A stretch of DNA of 64,000 nt from Cryptomeria japonica (GCF_030272615.1 NC_081407.1:100981897-101045896); one strand, 5' to 3'. Counted from the first letter of the stretch, positions 35,860 through 48,249 are shown. Numbers and translations: made by a program. The notes: generated from the sequence alone by a model not told the origin.

Positions 35860-37894
35860 ATCGTCTCCACCTGGCTTCATAGGTCTGAGCGTGCCTTATT
35901 GGTCCGATGGAAGTGGATTAGGTAGTCATAAAACCCTACGTTTTACCCTAGTCGTGCTCAAGTGAGCATCATCAGTCGTTCGTCAGTTCCCCTTTTGGTT
36001 GGGTATGCGGGTCGTGTATTTGTTTGGTTTCCTTGAGTTGCGTGTTGTGTGTTTGGTAAAATTGATTATTAAATCCTAAGTATTTAATTAGATTAATTGT
36101 GTTTTTACGCATTCGTAAATCAAGGGACTAAATTAAATAGGACCCCTCTGTGTGATTAATCAATAAATCAAATTGTTTAATGCATATTTTGAGCAAATTT
36201 GATTTATTGTATTTTTGAATGGTGAATTAATTAAGTATATGCATTTTGAAAGAAAAGGTTAAATAGAATTGGAAAATTAAATATCCATGACCCTCATTGA
36301 CATTTTGGAAACATAAATGTTAGTATTAATTTATTTGAGAAAATCAAATTTTGGAAAGAAAAGTAATTTTTATTTGGAAAAAAAATAAAAAATTTTAGAT
36401 ATTAAATTGTTTGGAAATGATTTTCATTTGGTTGAAAATAATTTTAACCTAAAAATAGATTTTAGGTCAAAATTTCTTTTTAACTAATTTTTCTCATAGA
36501 AATTTTGGAGTTTTTTTTGGGATGGAGAAGTTTTGGGGCATTTTGGTTGGAAGAAATCTTGCAGTTACAGGTTGGACTCTCCTTCAAATCTCTTCCAGGA
36601 TTGCTTTAAGAGGTTGGATTGTTTTAATTTCTTGGGATTTAAGAAATTTCATCTTGAAATTGAAAGAAAATCTGTATGTGTGTTTTGTTTGAAAATATTT
36701 TAGATTTGTGGAATAGGAAGAGGTAGTTGAATTTTAGATTTAAAACCTCCTTGATTCCTTTTCCCACTTCCAAATCAAACTCTTATTTGCTCAAATTGAT
36801 TTCAAAATCGAAATTTGGGGGTGGTTGTTCACAGTGAAATTTTGTTAAAATTCCATAGGAATACTTTCAAATTAGAGTTTTAAATTGAGAAATTAGTTAG
36901 TTTTTAAGAATTTAGAGTTTAAAATTTTGTTCAAATTTGCCCAACATGGGTGTTATGCTGGCAAAATTTTGCCAATTTGGGTATTTTGGCATTCTGGTAA
37001 TTTTCAAAACAAAAAAAATGCATTCGCTGGCTTTTTCTGAGTTTATTTTTTTGGTTTGGGGGTTTGTTTTCTTTTTGAAGAAAAAAAATAATATATGGGA
37101 ATCATTATGTATTTTTTGGAAAATCTCTTTTTTTTCTCAGAATTTTCCTGAAGCAAGAAAATGGGGTTTTTTTCATTTTCTTTAATATATATATAAAAGA
37201 ATGATTTTTTTTTTTTTTTTTTTGGGGGGGGCAGGGGGGTGGTTGACAGCTGAACCATGGCCTTGACCTATGGTTGGGGAGCCATGGCTTCCCCAAGCCA
37301 TGGGGAGAGACCATGGCATGGAGGCCATGTTGTGGTCTCCACACAGCCGTGCCTGTGGGGAGACGACAACATGGTCCCCACAGCCCCTTCCCATTGGTAA
37401 TGGGAGCCACGTGGTGGGGTTTGTGGTTTAACCCAAAACCAAAGATAAATAAATGAAGTTTTTTAATATTATTTTATTTTAAAAAAAATTAATATTATTC
37501 TATTTAAAAAGTTTTTTTAATAGTAATTTTTTATTATTATTTATCAATTAGTATATATATTATTAATTGATAATTAATATTTAATTTGTATTTTTAATAT
37601 ATATGCAAGGAAATAAACCCGTTTTGGGGGAAAAAAATGATAAATTAGATATTTCATTTGAGGAAAATAGAAATGGTTTTAATTTATGTTGGAAAAATAA
37701 TTATCGGTTTTAGTTTTTAAATTTATATTTTTAGAAAGTATATAGTTGAGCTGGAAAAGATGAGATTAGATAATTCATTTCGAAAAGAATGGAAAGTATA
37801 TAGTTGAGTTGGAAAAGATGAGATTAGATAATTCATTTCGAAAAGAATGGAAATGATGATTTTATTTTGAAATATAAACATCAATTTTAGTTAA

Positions 37895-37931
<37 letters not shown>

Positions 37932-38422
37932 TAAATTATATCTTTATATGTATAACATATAAATATAATTATATAAATGGGAATTTGGTTTGAAAATTAT
38001 TGTGGGGTGTTGATATGGTTTTATGGTGTATATTGAATATAACTGAATTAGAAAACCTTGGCCAAATTATATTTTACATGGAATGGAAAAATGATTGTCA
38101 TTATAGATTAATGAAAATGCATGTTTAATTACTGTATTTGCATTCATTTTCAAAAGATGGCATGTCCTTAATTGCGAGCATTGGTTGTTTTCATATGATT
38201 GATTTGTAACTGGTCATGTCCTTAATTCCAAGTGTTGGATGTTGTCATGTGGATGATTGTATTTGGTCATGTCTCTAGTTAGAGAATCATCAGTTAGTTC
38301 ACCTCTTGTGAGGACTTGTTTGGCCAAGTGGGTTTTTCTATGGTGTTGGACTCTGTGTACTATTTCTTGGGTGTACATTGGTTTTGGGAGTTTGTCTAAT
38401 TTGTGGTCAAGTGTCATATGGG
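35860..38422. other. AT-rich intergenic sequence with low-complexity islands
   Basis: No gene found. It contains a poly(T)-poly(G) run (about 37206-37230), a GC-rich stretch with repeated ccatgg (37256-37420), a 58-bp tandem duplication (37734-37791 and 37792-37849, starting gaaagtatatagttgag) and an (AT)n run (about 37893-37928). Short ORFs here reflect low-complexity sequence. Confidence 0.5.
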
Positions 38423-38467
38423 AGAGTGGCTTTCGAGTGGGGGCCACACCCACTCGAAAGCCACTCT
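38423..38467. repeat. Perfect 19-bp hairpin
   Basis: agagtggctttcgagtggg (38423-38441) and its exact reverse complement (38449-38467) flank a 7-base loop. There is no T-run typical of pol III termination after it. Confidence 0.88.
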
Positions 38468-39210
38468 AAATAAGTGATAACTTAATAGATTATAAGGGAG
38501 TTTAGTAGATGAAAACACTAAGTAAGATAATTTTGCCTTACGAATGGGATGAGTGCTAGTACAGACTCAGGATGCAGTGAGAAGGCTTGAAATGGAAAAC
38601 CAACAACCTTGTCTTCATGAAAGGATGTGTTGAGTCCACATGAGACTTGGATGGGGCCAGAGGTTCAGGAGAGGTTGCCAGGGTAACCCAGTAGATGGGT
38701 TCGGGACCTATGGAGGCTTGCCAGGGTAGCCATACCAAGCTATATGATGGCACTCGTCCCTTATGTTCACTAGTGTGCAGTTTGTGTTGTTTTTGCTAGG
38801 AGTACTATTGTGGAGTCATTTATGACTGATTATGCCTTTGAGAGTACCTGATATTCACGATAGACCATGGGTTCCTTATGATGAGTTGCAAGGTTGTAGT
38901 TTCATTGGTGCTCCAGTTTCTGTTTTGTATTTGCTTCATTCCATGTTTCAGATGGATCCTCTTTCTTCTTCTTGGGTCATTCTTGTATCCTTTGGACTGA
39001 TGTGGTCATATGTATTATCTACTTTTGTATGCTTGATGGCAAACTGTAATGATGGAGACGTATATAATATTTGTTTCTATAGGCCTTGATGGTAGGATGT
39101 TATTGATGTGAACCTTATGTATTCTCCCCCCTATTATTTATTAGAGGGGTCTTGCAGTTCAACAGACCCAGAGATGTAGCCCATTAGGGGTGAACTCTGA
39201 TATCAATTTG

Positions 39211-39796
39211 GTGTTGTGTGGTGTTTGTGTTCATCTGGTTCCTTTTTATTTTGGAATGTATGAATGACATTATGGCTCAAATGTGTAATGTAGATTAGAT
39301 GATATTAATCTTAAATGCATGTTTGAAGTTATCTAATTAAATGCAATAATATGGATCATGATGAATGTAGGTTTAGTGAAATGCGATGTATTTATTATCT
39401 TATTTTGAAAACAAAGTATGTATGGAAATTAAATGTATGGCATATGTTTTAATTTAAGGTTGGATGTAATTCATAGTTAAATTGAAATCAATTAACTTAA
39501 TCATGTTACCCATATTTTAACCTATCGAATGAATTTAGCCATTGATTAAGTATAATTATGTTATTAAGTTTAATCAAATTAATTGGATTAATTAGCATGA
39601 GTTGAGTTAGTGATGAACCAAGTAATCATGTTGGGAAACCCTTTAGGTGTTAGTTAAGTCTTTCATTGTGTAATTTGAACTTAATGTTAACTCAATGTAT
39701 CATTATATTATTTTAACTTTTTAAAAAAACAATATTTGCACTCTATTCTTGTGTTTTAGTTTAATCCCTTCAGGGTTTCTTGGTGGGGCATTACAG
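39211..39796 (-). repeat. Possible isolated 5' LTR with primer-binding site, minus strand
   Basis: On the minus strand a segment starts tgtaatgccccaccaagaaa (plus end 39796) and ends aacaccacacaaca at 39211. It is followed by ttgatatcagagttcac, close to the tRNA-Met primer site ttggtatcagagc. That is the order LTR then primer site. I found no matching second LTR on the left, so the element may be a decayed Gypsy-type relic. Confidence 0.4.
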
Positions 39797-40423
39797 GCCC
39801 TACCTCCTTTGTCACCAAGTGATGAATTATGAATATAAATTGTTACTCATATCAATTTTTCATAATGAGTAGAAACACATTCACACAATTTAAGATTTGA
39901 ATTTATGTTATGTATTAAGGATGATTAAGTTCAAATAGGCATACACATATATCAGTAATACATACTAACAATAAGTTTTTAAGTCTATTTGTTCATTTGG
40001 CCTATTGGCCACTCACAACCAAAAGTCTACGAAAATGACAAAGGATTGCATGCCACTTATAATGTTAAAATAAAATATCCTAAATCAAAATGATCGGTCA
40101 CTAAAAAAGCTTGCTAATTTCATCTCATTGATCTCTCATGCTTCACATGCTTGTAACAACTTCAACTTCCTCCCTGATCATCTCTTGCCATTTCTGACAC
40201 AAAATAATCATAATTATCATAATTTTCAGCAATTTGTTAATCCTAATTTCTTTTCCATATTTTATTGAATATTAAGGTTCCTTCAACAAATGATGATAGG
40301 AATATGGACAGAGACAAAGGTAAAGAGGAAAATGTAAGACAAAAATAATGAAATATTCTACATTCATCATTTCCCTATCCCCCAGCTAAAAAATTTGTGT
40401 CTCCTTATGCAAAGGAATGTAAG
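39797..40423. other. Intergenic sequence, no gene
   Basis: AT-rich sequence between the possible LTR and the coiled-coil fragment. I see no ORF, repeat or motif to report. Confidence 0.5.
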
Positions 40424-40767
40424 CTACAAACTAGGAAGAGATATGAGCTTATATAGAGTGCCATTGATCTCATTGACCCATTGTTGTTGCATTGCCTGAA
40501 TTTTCTGCTTGTGCTCCTGAATGGATATTTGAGAAACTATTACTTTGTTAATTTCAGCCTTGAGTTCATCTATCTCTTTTGTTTGTGGATTGATAATGGA
40601 ATGAGCTTCTTGTAACAACTAATGTAAAGTCTGATTCTCTATCTATATTTTAGTCATTTCAGCTTTCAAATCCTAAAATACTTTTTTTGTCACCCTTTGA
40701 GGATCTTTCTTCTCAAATTTGTCCTTAGCTTCATGGCTTTCAGTTTGAAGACTTTCATGTTGGATAT
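40424..40767 (-). pseudogene. Coiled-coil protein fragment, interrupted by an LTR insertion
   Basis: The minus-strand frame reads as a heptad-rich helix (TKEIDELKAEINKVIVSQIS, EHKQKIQAMQQQWVNEING) ending LISLPSL at 40424. Upstream, the same frame continues with stops (HESLQTESHEAKDKFEKKD) up to the LTR start at 40768, which cuts it off. It resembles the coiled-coil tails of ORF2-type proteins in this window more than any host gene I can name. Function unknown. Confidence 0.4.
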
Positions 40768-42085
40768 TATTGCTGCTAGGATATGTTGTTATCATTAGTG
40801 TCAACATATTCCTGTCCTTTGGCGATTACAGAGAGTTGATCTAGTTGGTTTGTCTGTTTGGGATTCTGAATCAACTAGAGATACTTCATTCTTTATTGGT
40901 TTTAATGATCCAAAATTTTACTTGATCATATTATTTGATCTAGATTTAGGTTTGGTTTTTCAGTTCACTGGTTGGCAGAATTTGGTATTTGATCTATTGT
41001 GCTCAGGTGTGATATGATTTTGAGTTACGGATTTGGGAGAGTGTTTGGGATGTTCATGTGTATCTTCATTTCAAATGGTTCATTCTTTGGTTCTCTACAT
41101 GTTATTTTTCTAGTCTAAGTTGTTGCTATTGAGTGTTCTTGATTGTTAGCATGTTGATCGATGAAGACTTGAATAAGTGGTGTTGGTGCAGCTATTGCAG
41201 ATGGTTCTAACATGCTTGTTAGTGTTTCCTAATCATGTCCTATTTGTTTTGGTGGTCCACATTGATCATTGTGTGTGTTATTTAAGATATTTTGGGTTTG
41301 GTGATATTCTTCATCTTATACAATATTTTAGATGGTGTAACATGTTGCGATTGATCTTGGTGAGACTTTTGGTGGTGTTGTGAGATTGAGGATTTGATTT
41401 GGGTCCATTCTATGTTGTCTATGACATTGTATTGGTCTAGTGGTTCATTTATGTATCGTGTGGTGTAATTTTGTAATTAGATGTTAAGGGTTGAGTTGAC
41501 CATGTAGTCAAGGTTGATGATTTATATAAATCGGTGTTATATTCATGCAATTCATGTGTCGAGGTTGTGTCTGCATTATCAGAGATTAGTATATGTGTGA
41601 ACAAGGAAATTCATCTTTTGGTATGGTGTATTGAGGAGAAATTGTTGCAGGGCAGACAAATGAGCTTAACCGAAACTGCCATTAGGCATTAAGAGATGCT
41701 ATTCTTTCAATTCATCTTAACCAGATTGTAGTCAAGAATGTTATTGTAAGGTAGTGAACCTTCCCTAAGAGTTGCAGCCTTCTAGGTCATTATATTTTGA
41801 TCAATGAGCTCTAGGCAGTGTGCCTGAATGCATGTACATTCCCCATTGTAATATTTACACATACTACTGTAGAGTATCATCTTATTGTGGGTAGGTTCCC
41901 ATTGTGGATTTTCCCTTAACCAAGTTTTCCATGTCAAATATCTTGGTGTTATGTGTGTTGCTGTTATTGTGTTTATCTTCATTCTTACAACAGTTGATTA
42001 GATCTGATACTATGCTTAAATTGTTTAATCCAGTGAAAACTAATTCACCCCCCCTCTCAGTTTTCCTTCATTGTTGTTGCCAACA
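40768..42085 (+). repeat. 5' LTR of Copia 6
   Basis: Begins tattgctgctaggatatgtt, where TG has become TA, and ends ttgttgccaaca. Its start aligns with tgttggtattttggatatgt of the Copia 2 LTR. Near the end it carries ttcaccccccctctcagt. No partner LTR is in the window. Confidence 0.72.
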
Positions 42086-42141
42086 ATTTGCATCAGAGCT
42101 AGATCCTCCAGAAGAAGCTTGACCACTTGAGGAGATCTGGG

Positions 42142-43327
42142 ATGGAAACCTATGTTTTCAATAAAGAGAGTCTGAGATTTGATGGAAATAATTATATTGT
42201 ATGGAAGGATAGGATGAAAGTTCACTTGAAATTTCTTGGAGATGATTATTGAAAGATTACAAAGAATGTCTATAATGTTCCTTAGAATGGTTCGATTACT
42301 ACTATTGAGATCAAGGATGCTAAACATAACATAAGAGCTAAGGAAGCATTGCTAAATGTCTTGACCAATTCAAAGATGACTAATGTGATGGGACTGCAGA
42401 CTATACATGAGATCTAGAAAAAGTTGGAGACCTTGTATGAAGGAGATTCACAAGTCAAAGTTGCTAAGTTGTAGAGTTTGAAACGGAAATATGAGACGTT
42501 GAAGATGGGAGAAGATGAGAATATAACATCCTTTATGGGTAAAGTGAATGAACTTGTCATGAACATCAGATGTCCTAGTGGAACTCTTAAAGAAGATGAG
42601 ATTGTTGTTAAGGTGTTGTGATCCTTGCCTCCTGCTTACAAGCCTAAAGTAGTTGCTATTGATGAGATCTGAAGTGTGACTATTGAAACTAGGGACATGG
42701 TGGTTGGTAAGATTGCTGCATTTGAGTTGAGTGAATTTGGAGAATCACACAGAAAATCTGAGATTGCATTTAAAGCCTCTGTATCTGGGAAGCAGAAGTA
42801 TTATCTGAGAGAGAATTCATGTAGGGTTTCTAGATATGAAAGATAAATGAGAGAGATGGAAGAACAAGAAAGGGAGTTGGGTGAGCTTGAAGCACTTATT
42901 GATTGGAGATTGCCTAAGGGATCTAGAAGAATGATGGAAATTTAACTTCGAAATGTTTCTCTTGTAATAAGATAGGACATGTTTCTTCTAGCTGTCTTGA
43001 AATAATGTCAAGGTATGATAAGCATGAAAGGCATGATATATCTAATAAGCATGATAGGTGTGAGAAGCATGAATGGTATGATAAGCCCCATAAGCCTAAT
43101 TGAAAGTATAGATATCAAAAGAGATGTTTTTATGCTTTTGATGAAGGTGGGACAGATGAAGAATCAAAGAATGGGATTTTAAAAGATGAATTTGTATTTA
43201 TTGCTATCAAGGAAGATGATCCAGTACCAGTGAATTCTACAAGTTGCATTGTTGAGAAGAAAGCTTTGGCTACTACTATTGAAGAGAAAGATGAATAGGT
43301 AATTGACAATGTTTGTTCAAATCATAT
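42142..43327 (+). pseudogene. gag-pol: Copia 6 gag and start of protease
   Basis: From ATG 42142 (METYVFNKESLRFDGNNYIV) the frame reads as Copia Gag with stops at about 42250, 42283, 42416, 42472, 42619, 42670 and 42844. Recognisable blocks are KKLETLYEGDSQVKVAKL and DENITSFMGKVNELVMNIRC. The zinc knuckle CFSCNKIGHVSSSC sits near 42954-42995 in a shifted frame. The protease motif reads VIDNVCSNH at 43299-43325, where relatives have DSG, so the catalytic triplet is lost. The coding stops exactly at the Copia 2 insertion. Confidence 0.82.
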
Positions 43328-44327
43328 TATTGGTATTTTGGATATGTTGATATGGTTTTATCATTGATGTCAACACTTGTCAACACTTATCAACACTTGG
43401 AGATTCTTGATTATGTTCACCGGTATTTGTTTCACCGGTATATTATATTATTCACCGGCACTTGGAATGACTTGAAGATTATTTGGTTATGTCAAAGATA
43501 TTATGTGGACACCTGGATTTGGTGATTTGTTCATTGGTTTGATAGGGTTTGTAGGTCAAGGTTATGCACCGGCAAGCATATCTATATCAGATCAGCACGA
43601 CATGTCATGAAGATGATTTGTTATTATTGTAAATGCATTGAGCTAACATGCTCCATCGTATATTGATTCATTTGTAATTGATTTTATTGTAATATCTTTT
43701 AGTGAGCTGACCTACTCAATTGGTCTTAGGTTATGGTATAAATGTAAGATCTCATTTGTGAGATTAATATAGGATCAGAAAAAGGATTGTAATAAGGTAT
43801 ATGCGAATATAAGAAGAGCTATTCATGCAGACATCATTCAAGATTGTAGGAAGGTTTGAAGAACGAAAATTAGAGCTAAACCGGTACTGAATCCAACATA
43901 TGAAGATGCTATTTTGAGCAGTACATCATCATTGGATTTAACCATCCAATTGTAGTCAGTGTGACTCCCATTTTGTGATTGAGCAGTGAGCTATAGGCAA
44001 TTGGCCTTTCTGCATGTGCACACTCCATATTGTACACACATACTATTTGCAGTAGTATCATTTGATTGTGGGTAAGGTTTCCCACCATGGTTTTTCTCCT
44101 TACAGGGTTTCCACATACAAATATCTATGTTATGTGTTGTGGATATTATTGTCCTTCTGTTTCATGCATTAATCTTTACCAGTACTACAATTAACTGATA
44201 AAACTATCTACTGGCATAAAGTTTGGTTTACCGGTATTGAGCATCAAGTTTTGTTAAGTTAGTTTTGGTTTTTAATTTATTAGAAAACTGATTCACCCCC
44301 CTTCTTAGTTGTGTCTAGGACCTAAAA
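43328..44327 (+). repeat. 5' LTR of Copia 2
   Basis: Begins tattggtattttgg (TG mutated to TA) and ends ggacctaaaa, where the solo LTR at 10086 has aggacctaaca. A TATA box lies at 43737-43743. It matches 63095-64000 and the solo LTR. Confidence 0.88.
43737..43743 (+). promoter_or_regulatory. TATA box in the Copia 2 5' LTR
   Basis: tataaat within ggtataaatgtaagatctca, conserved in the 3' LTR (63555-63561) and on the minus strand of the solo LTR (10672-10678). Transcription would start some 30 bases downstream. Confidence 0.62.
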
Positions 44328-44329
44328 AT

Positions 44330-44342
44330 TGGTATCAGAGCC
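44330..44342 (+). promoter_or_regulatory. Primer-binding site of Copia 2
   Basis: tggtatcagagcc, the initiator tRNA-Met type, lies two bases inside the 5' LTR. Confidence 0.9.
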
Positions 44343-44384
44343 TAGTCCTCTTTTTGCAGAAGTTTAACAGCTTGAGGAGATCCA

Positions 44385-45164
44385 ATGTCTTCTAACTATT
44401 TTAGGAAGGACAGTCCTAAACTTGATGGAACTAACTATGGCATTTGGAAGATCAGGATGGAGATACATTTGAATTACATCAGAAAGGACATATGGGAGGT
44501 TACAAAGAATGGTTATGTTGCTCCTACTCAAGGTCAACCTAATCCACCAACCTTGGCTAAAGATGAGGAAAATGACTGCAAAGCTAGAGAAGCACTTTTG
44601 AGTGCATTGTCAAATCAACAAATCATGAGATTATCAAATAGATCTACTACTAAAGATATTTGGGACAAATTGGAAACATTGAATGAAGGAGATTCTAGAG
44701 TCAAAATTGCAAAAATTGAATGCTTCCGTGTCAGGTATGAAAATCTGAAAATGGAAGAAGATGAAATAATTTCTGCTTTTATGGAAAGAGTAAATGAAAC
44801 TGTTTTGGGTATACAATGTTGTGGAGGAACCTTAAGTGAAGATGAAATTGTTTCTAAAGTTTTAAGAGCATTTCCATTAGCATATAAAATGAAAGTAACT
44901 TCTATAAATGAATCGAGAACAATGCCTAATACATCAGTATCTAGAGACACTTTGGTTGGAAAACTTTCAAATTTTAAACTTGAGGAATTTGGTCTTGTTG
45001 CTAATATTAAGACAGATTTAGCTTCAAGGCTTCAACATCATCTACAACATCATCGTCATCATCTGATAAATCTGATTGGAAAGCTTTTTATGCAAGAGAA
45101 CTTGAAGAAATCAGGAAGGAGAATGAAGAAATGGAAGAACTTGAAGCACTATTTGCAAGAAAAA
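44385..45164 (+). pseudogene. gag-pol: Copia 2 gag, N-terminal part
   Basis: ATG 44385 follows the primer site by about 40 bases. The frame encodes Copia capsid-like Gag: LDGTNYGIWKIRMEIHLNYI, DIWDKLETLNEGDSRVK, MERVNETVLGIQCCGG. A frameshift near 45015 changes the frame before the segment EIRKENEEMEELEALFARK. The gene then stops at the insertion of element B at 45165. Coding resumes at 53506 with IPKGLVGSKY, as expected from the Copia 1 paralogue (RLPKGTRKYRG). Confidence 0.9.
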
Positions 45165-46306
45165 TGATGAATACTAAGAGGGGGGTGAATTAGTATACCA
45201 AAAATTATTGTACTTAAACACTTAAACAATCTAGCAGTAAATCGGTAAAATAGTTTTACAAACAAACCGGTTAACACACATGCAAACCAAACAGCAAACA
45301 AGGCATTCAACCACAAAAGTACAATCACCATAACACAAGAGATTTTGACATGGAAACCCAAATGGGAAAAACCATGGTGAGATGAAACTCATAAGTAACT
45401 ATCTGCAGAATAGTAACCAGACCGGTTAAGTTTATACAATGTTCTTTACTAGAACAAATCCTGTTAGGAATCTCAATCTCTATTAGGAGATAAGTCTGAT
45501 TAAAGACTACCTTGTGAGAGGATTTTAGATCCACAATTGTGAACCACCTTGTTAGAGGATTTATAGAGGCTCTAGCAAACCTACTTGGTTAAGGGTTTTC
45601 AGACTTGTCAAAGATGCAAGTGATCAACAAGTGAGTGATCTAAATACTAGCATAGTATGCTTGGTTAGATCCTTGATAGCTCATTATTAATGCATTTTAG
45701 CATTACTTCAGTCTTCAGACACTTCACACTTTTCTTTCACACAGACCTATTCTTCTTCTATGATCGCACAAGCAAATAATCTCAGCAATCACCTTAAACC
45801 CTAACAACTACTAAAACCCTAGACATGATGTCCTTAAAAGGAATCTAATTTCATGTCGGTCCAATAGGATTATATTGCAAGTTCCTAGGTTCAGTGTATC
45901 TAGACACATTTGATAACATGACACATAATCACCGTCAAAGTGTCAGTGGATGGTAACTCATCACAAAAAGACTGGTTGGTAACTCATCATAGAGTGTTAC
46001 CGGTTCATACAACTTTACCAATTACCAATTGGTAACTCATCACAGAGTATTACTGATTCATACAACTTTACCAATTACCGATTGACAAAAATGAAGACTA
46101 GAAAAATGATAACTACCGCTTTAGTTCTTTTTCTCCGTTCCACTTGAGATCCTTGAACCACTTGAGGTCTTCATGCCACTTGAGATTGGTAACACCGGTT
46201 TGGAACAAATACCGGTTGAGCATAACTCACTCATTCAGAAAGTGATCTCAAAGCAAGTGTGTGTCTATCAATGACAATCACAACAAAATCATCAAAAATG
46301 CCAACA
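45165..46306 (-). repeat. 3' LTR of element B
   Basis: Matches 52379-53500 with scattered substitutions and a short extra block near 45967-46030, where a ttggtaactcatcac motif is repeated once more. It ends next to the purine tract. Confidence 0.92.
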
Positions 46307-46322
46307 ATCTCCCCCTTTGGCA
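46307..46322 (-). promoter_or_regulatory. Polypurine tract of element B
   Basis: On the minus strand, tgccaaagggggagat directly precedes the LTR start tgttggcattttt. It is nearly identical to the Copia 1 tract, which suggests they used the same replication machinery. Confidence 0.85.
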
Positions 46323-47291
46323 TTGATGGCAACACTTAGGAAAATTTTTGACATCTAAGTGTTTTACAAACAAAATGTGCCATATTTAAACGTACTCCCC
46401 CTAAGCATATACACCATCCCTTTGCGAAAAACACAATGTAAATTACTCCCTTACAAAGATAAACATGAAAATATACTTATCATGCATCAAAATTTTAAAT
46501 AGCAGAATATTTCTCCCCCTTTGCCAACAATGACAAAAATACAGTTGAAAAACACCCCTGTTTCAATTAGCATAAAAAAGTGTTTATGACAATAAAGAGT
46601 GAAATTTGTCAAAAACAAATTTGAAGTCCTGAATAAATTGCTTCATGGATAAGGACCATGACTCAAGCAATGAGGTAGCAACCTCATTCTCTGTTTGCAT
46701 CTGATAGACTTGTTCTTCCATGGCATCCAGGGTACTCATCTCTTGAGTGACCGTCGGGGCATCTAGATTGAGATAGCATATCTGGAGTATTTGCAGTCTT
46801 GGTAATAAAACCAATTGAAGTTTCTATAAATCTCATGTCCGGTTGCTGATCTCTTGCTCTATCTTGGAGACTGGATGTGAAACTAGTGAACGGTTTGCTC
46901 ATAAGTGGTGAAGGAATCATGCGGTGGCTTGAAGGTGCTTATGAATGACCACAAGTTAGATTTTAGCTTTTCTTTTTGCACAAACACATCATCATAGAAT
47001 AATTGGGGTTGGCTTATCTTACTAAGTAGAAGATTCCCCTCATTCAGAGCATCATTGATGTCTTTCTGTGCCTTCTAAAGTTCTGACCAAATCTCATTCA
47101 ACTTTTTCACCAAGGTAGTGTTCAAAGCCTTTTGATGCTTTTTTTGAGCACTGGCTTCAGCAACTTCTTCCAGTCTTTGTACCTAGTCTTCCACAATTGT
47201 GTATAAGAGTTTTAGTTGGGCCAGAGAGGAATCGATATTGGGTATCAAACCGGTAAGAGTGTTCACTGTAGCTTGGATCATATCTTGCTCC

Positions 47292-48082
47292 TATTAGAAT
47301 TCCCAAAGATACTGAGAGGGGGGGGGTGTGAATCAGTATCTTACCGGTTACAAGAATTCACTTCAATTTAAAACATGAAAGGTATATTAACCCTATCTAC
47401 CGGTAAACAAAAATAGTGCAGTAAACAATAATAAAAACAACCACAAAAAAACACATCATAACACAGTATTTTAACAAGGAAACCTAGTGTGGGAAAAACC
47501 TTGGTGGGATTTGTGACCCACAATATTTGCTTACTGGCCAATAAGTGAATATTACTCTTACAATAGGGGCCTGCACATGTAGGAAGGCCAACTGCATAGA
47601 GCTCACTACTCAATTACAAAATGGGAAGTCTCACTGACTTACAAAATGGATTATGCAAATCCAATGTCTTGTACTGCTTCAAAATAGCATCTACTATGCC
47701 AGATCCAGTACCAGTTTTAGCTCTGCTTCATACATAAACCTTTAACCTATATTTCGCATAATAGGTCTGCCTTATTTCACCTATCTACTTCCTTACAAAT
47801 GTTCTATAATGATCTCATATATATATGAGTCATTTTACAACTTGCCAAGTCGGCTTACAATGATTTTACAATAAATTACAAAATATAATATAAACAAAAT
47901 TCTTGTCGGCCTGGGTGCTAGTATGCTTCCTTTTACTGTCGGTGGTCTATGTGCTAGTGAAGAGTCTATCTTTGCTGGTGCCAGTAAATTGTCTTTCAAG
48001 TGTCATAGGATTGCAAGGTTTCCATCAATGACAAAACCTTCAATCACCTACAATGTCTCATTGGAGTGCGCATTTGCCAACA
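47292..48082 (-). mobile_element. Solo LTR inside element B ORF2
   Basis: A 791-bp LTR, starting tattagaattccc and ending catttgccaaca on the plus strand, is bounded by perfect duplications of gctcc (47287-47291 and 48083-48087). Its start aligns with tgttgggatccgag of element A LTRs, with TG changed to TA. It contains the gtggg/aaaaaccttggtggg core. ORF2 coding continues on both sides. Confidence 0.88.
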
Positions 48083-48249
48083 GCTCCTTCTTCCTCCTTA
48101 TCACTTCTAGGTGTTCTTGAGAAAGCTTAATGCTTTGCAGCAGCTCCGATTCATTTGCAGATTGGAGGTCAATGGGACTGGTAATGTTAACTAGTTTGGA
48201 TTGACTACTAGTTGCCTTTGGGGTCTCTACCTGAGTGCTTTGTGCTACT

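Larger units (their letters stand above)
40768..43327 (+). mobile_element. Decayed Copia element (Copia 6), left part, interrupted by Copia 2
   Basis: A 5' LTR (40768-42085) is followed by a mutated primer site (ttgcatcagagc, about 42089-42100) and degraded gag. The element is cut in the protease motif at 43327 by the LTR of Copia 2. The rest would lie beyond the right edge. Its many stops and weak LTR ends make it the oldest member of the stack. Confidence 0.8.

Noticed and set aside
37043-37456. Several overlapping ORFs on both strands
   Set aside because: They cover the poly(T)-poly(G) run and the ccatgg island. Overlap in several frames indicates composition, not coding.
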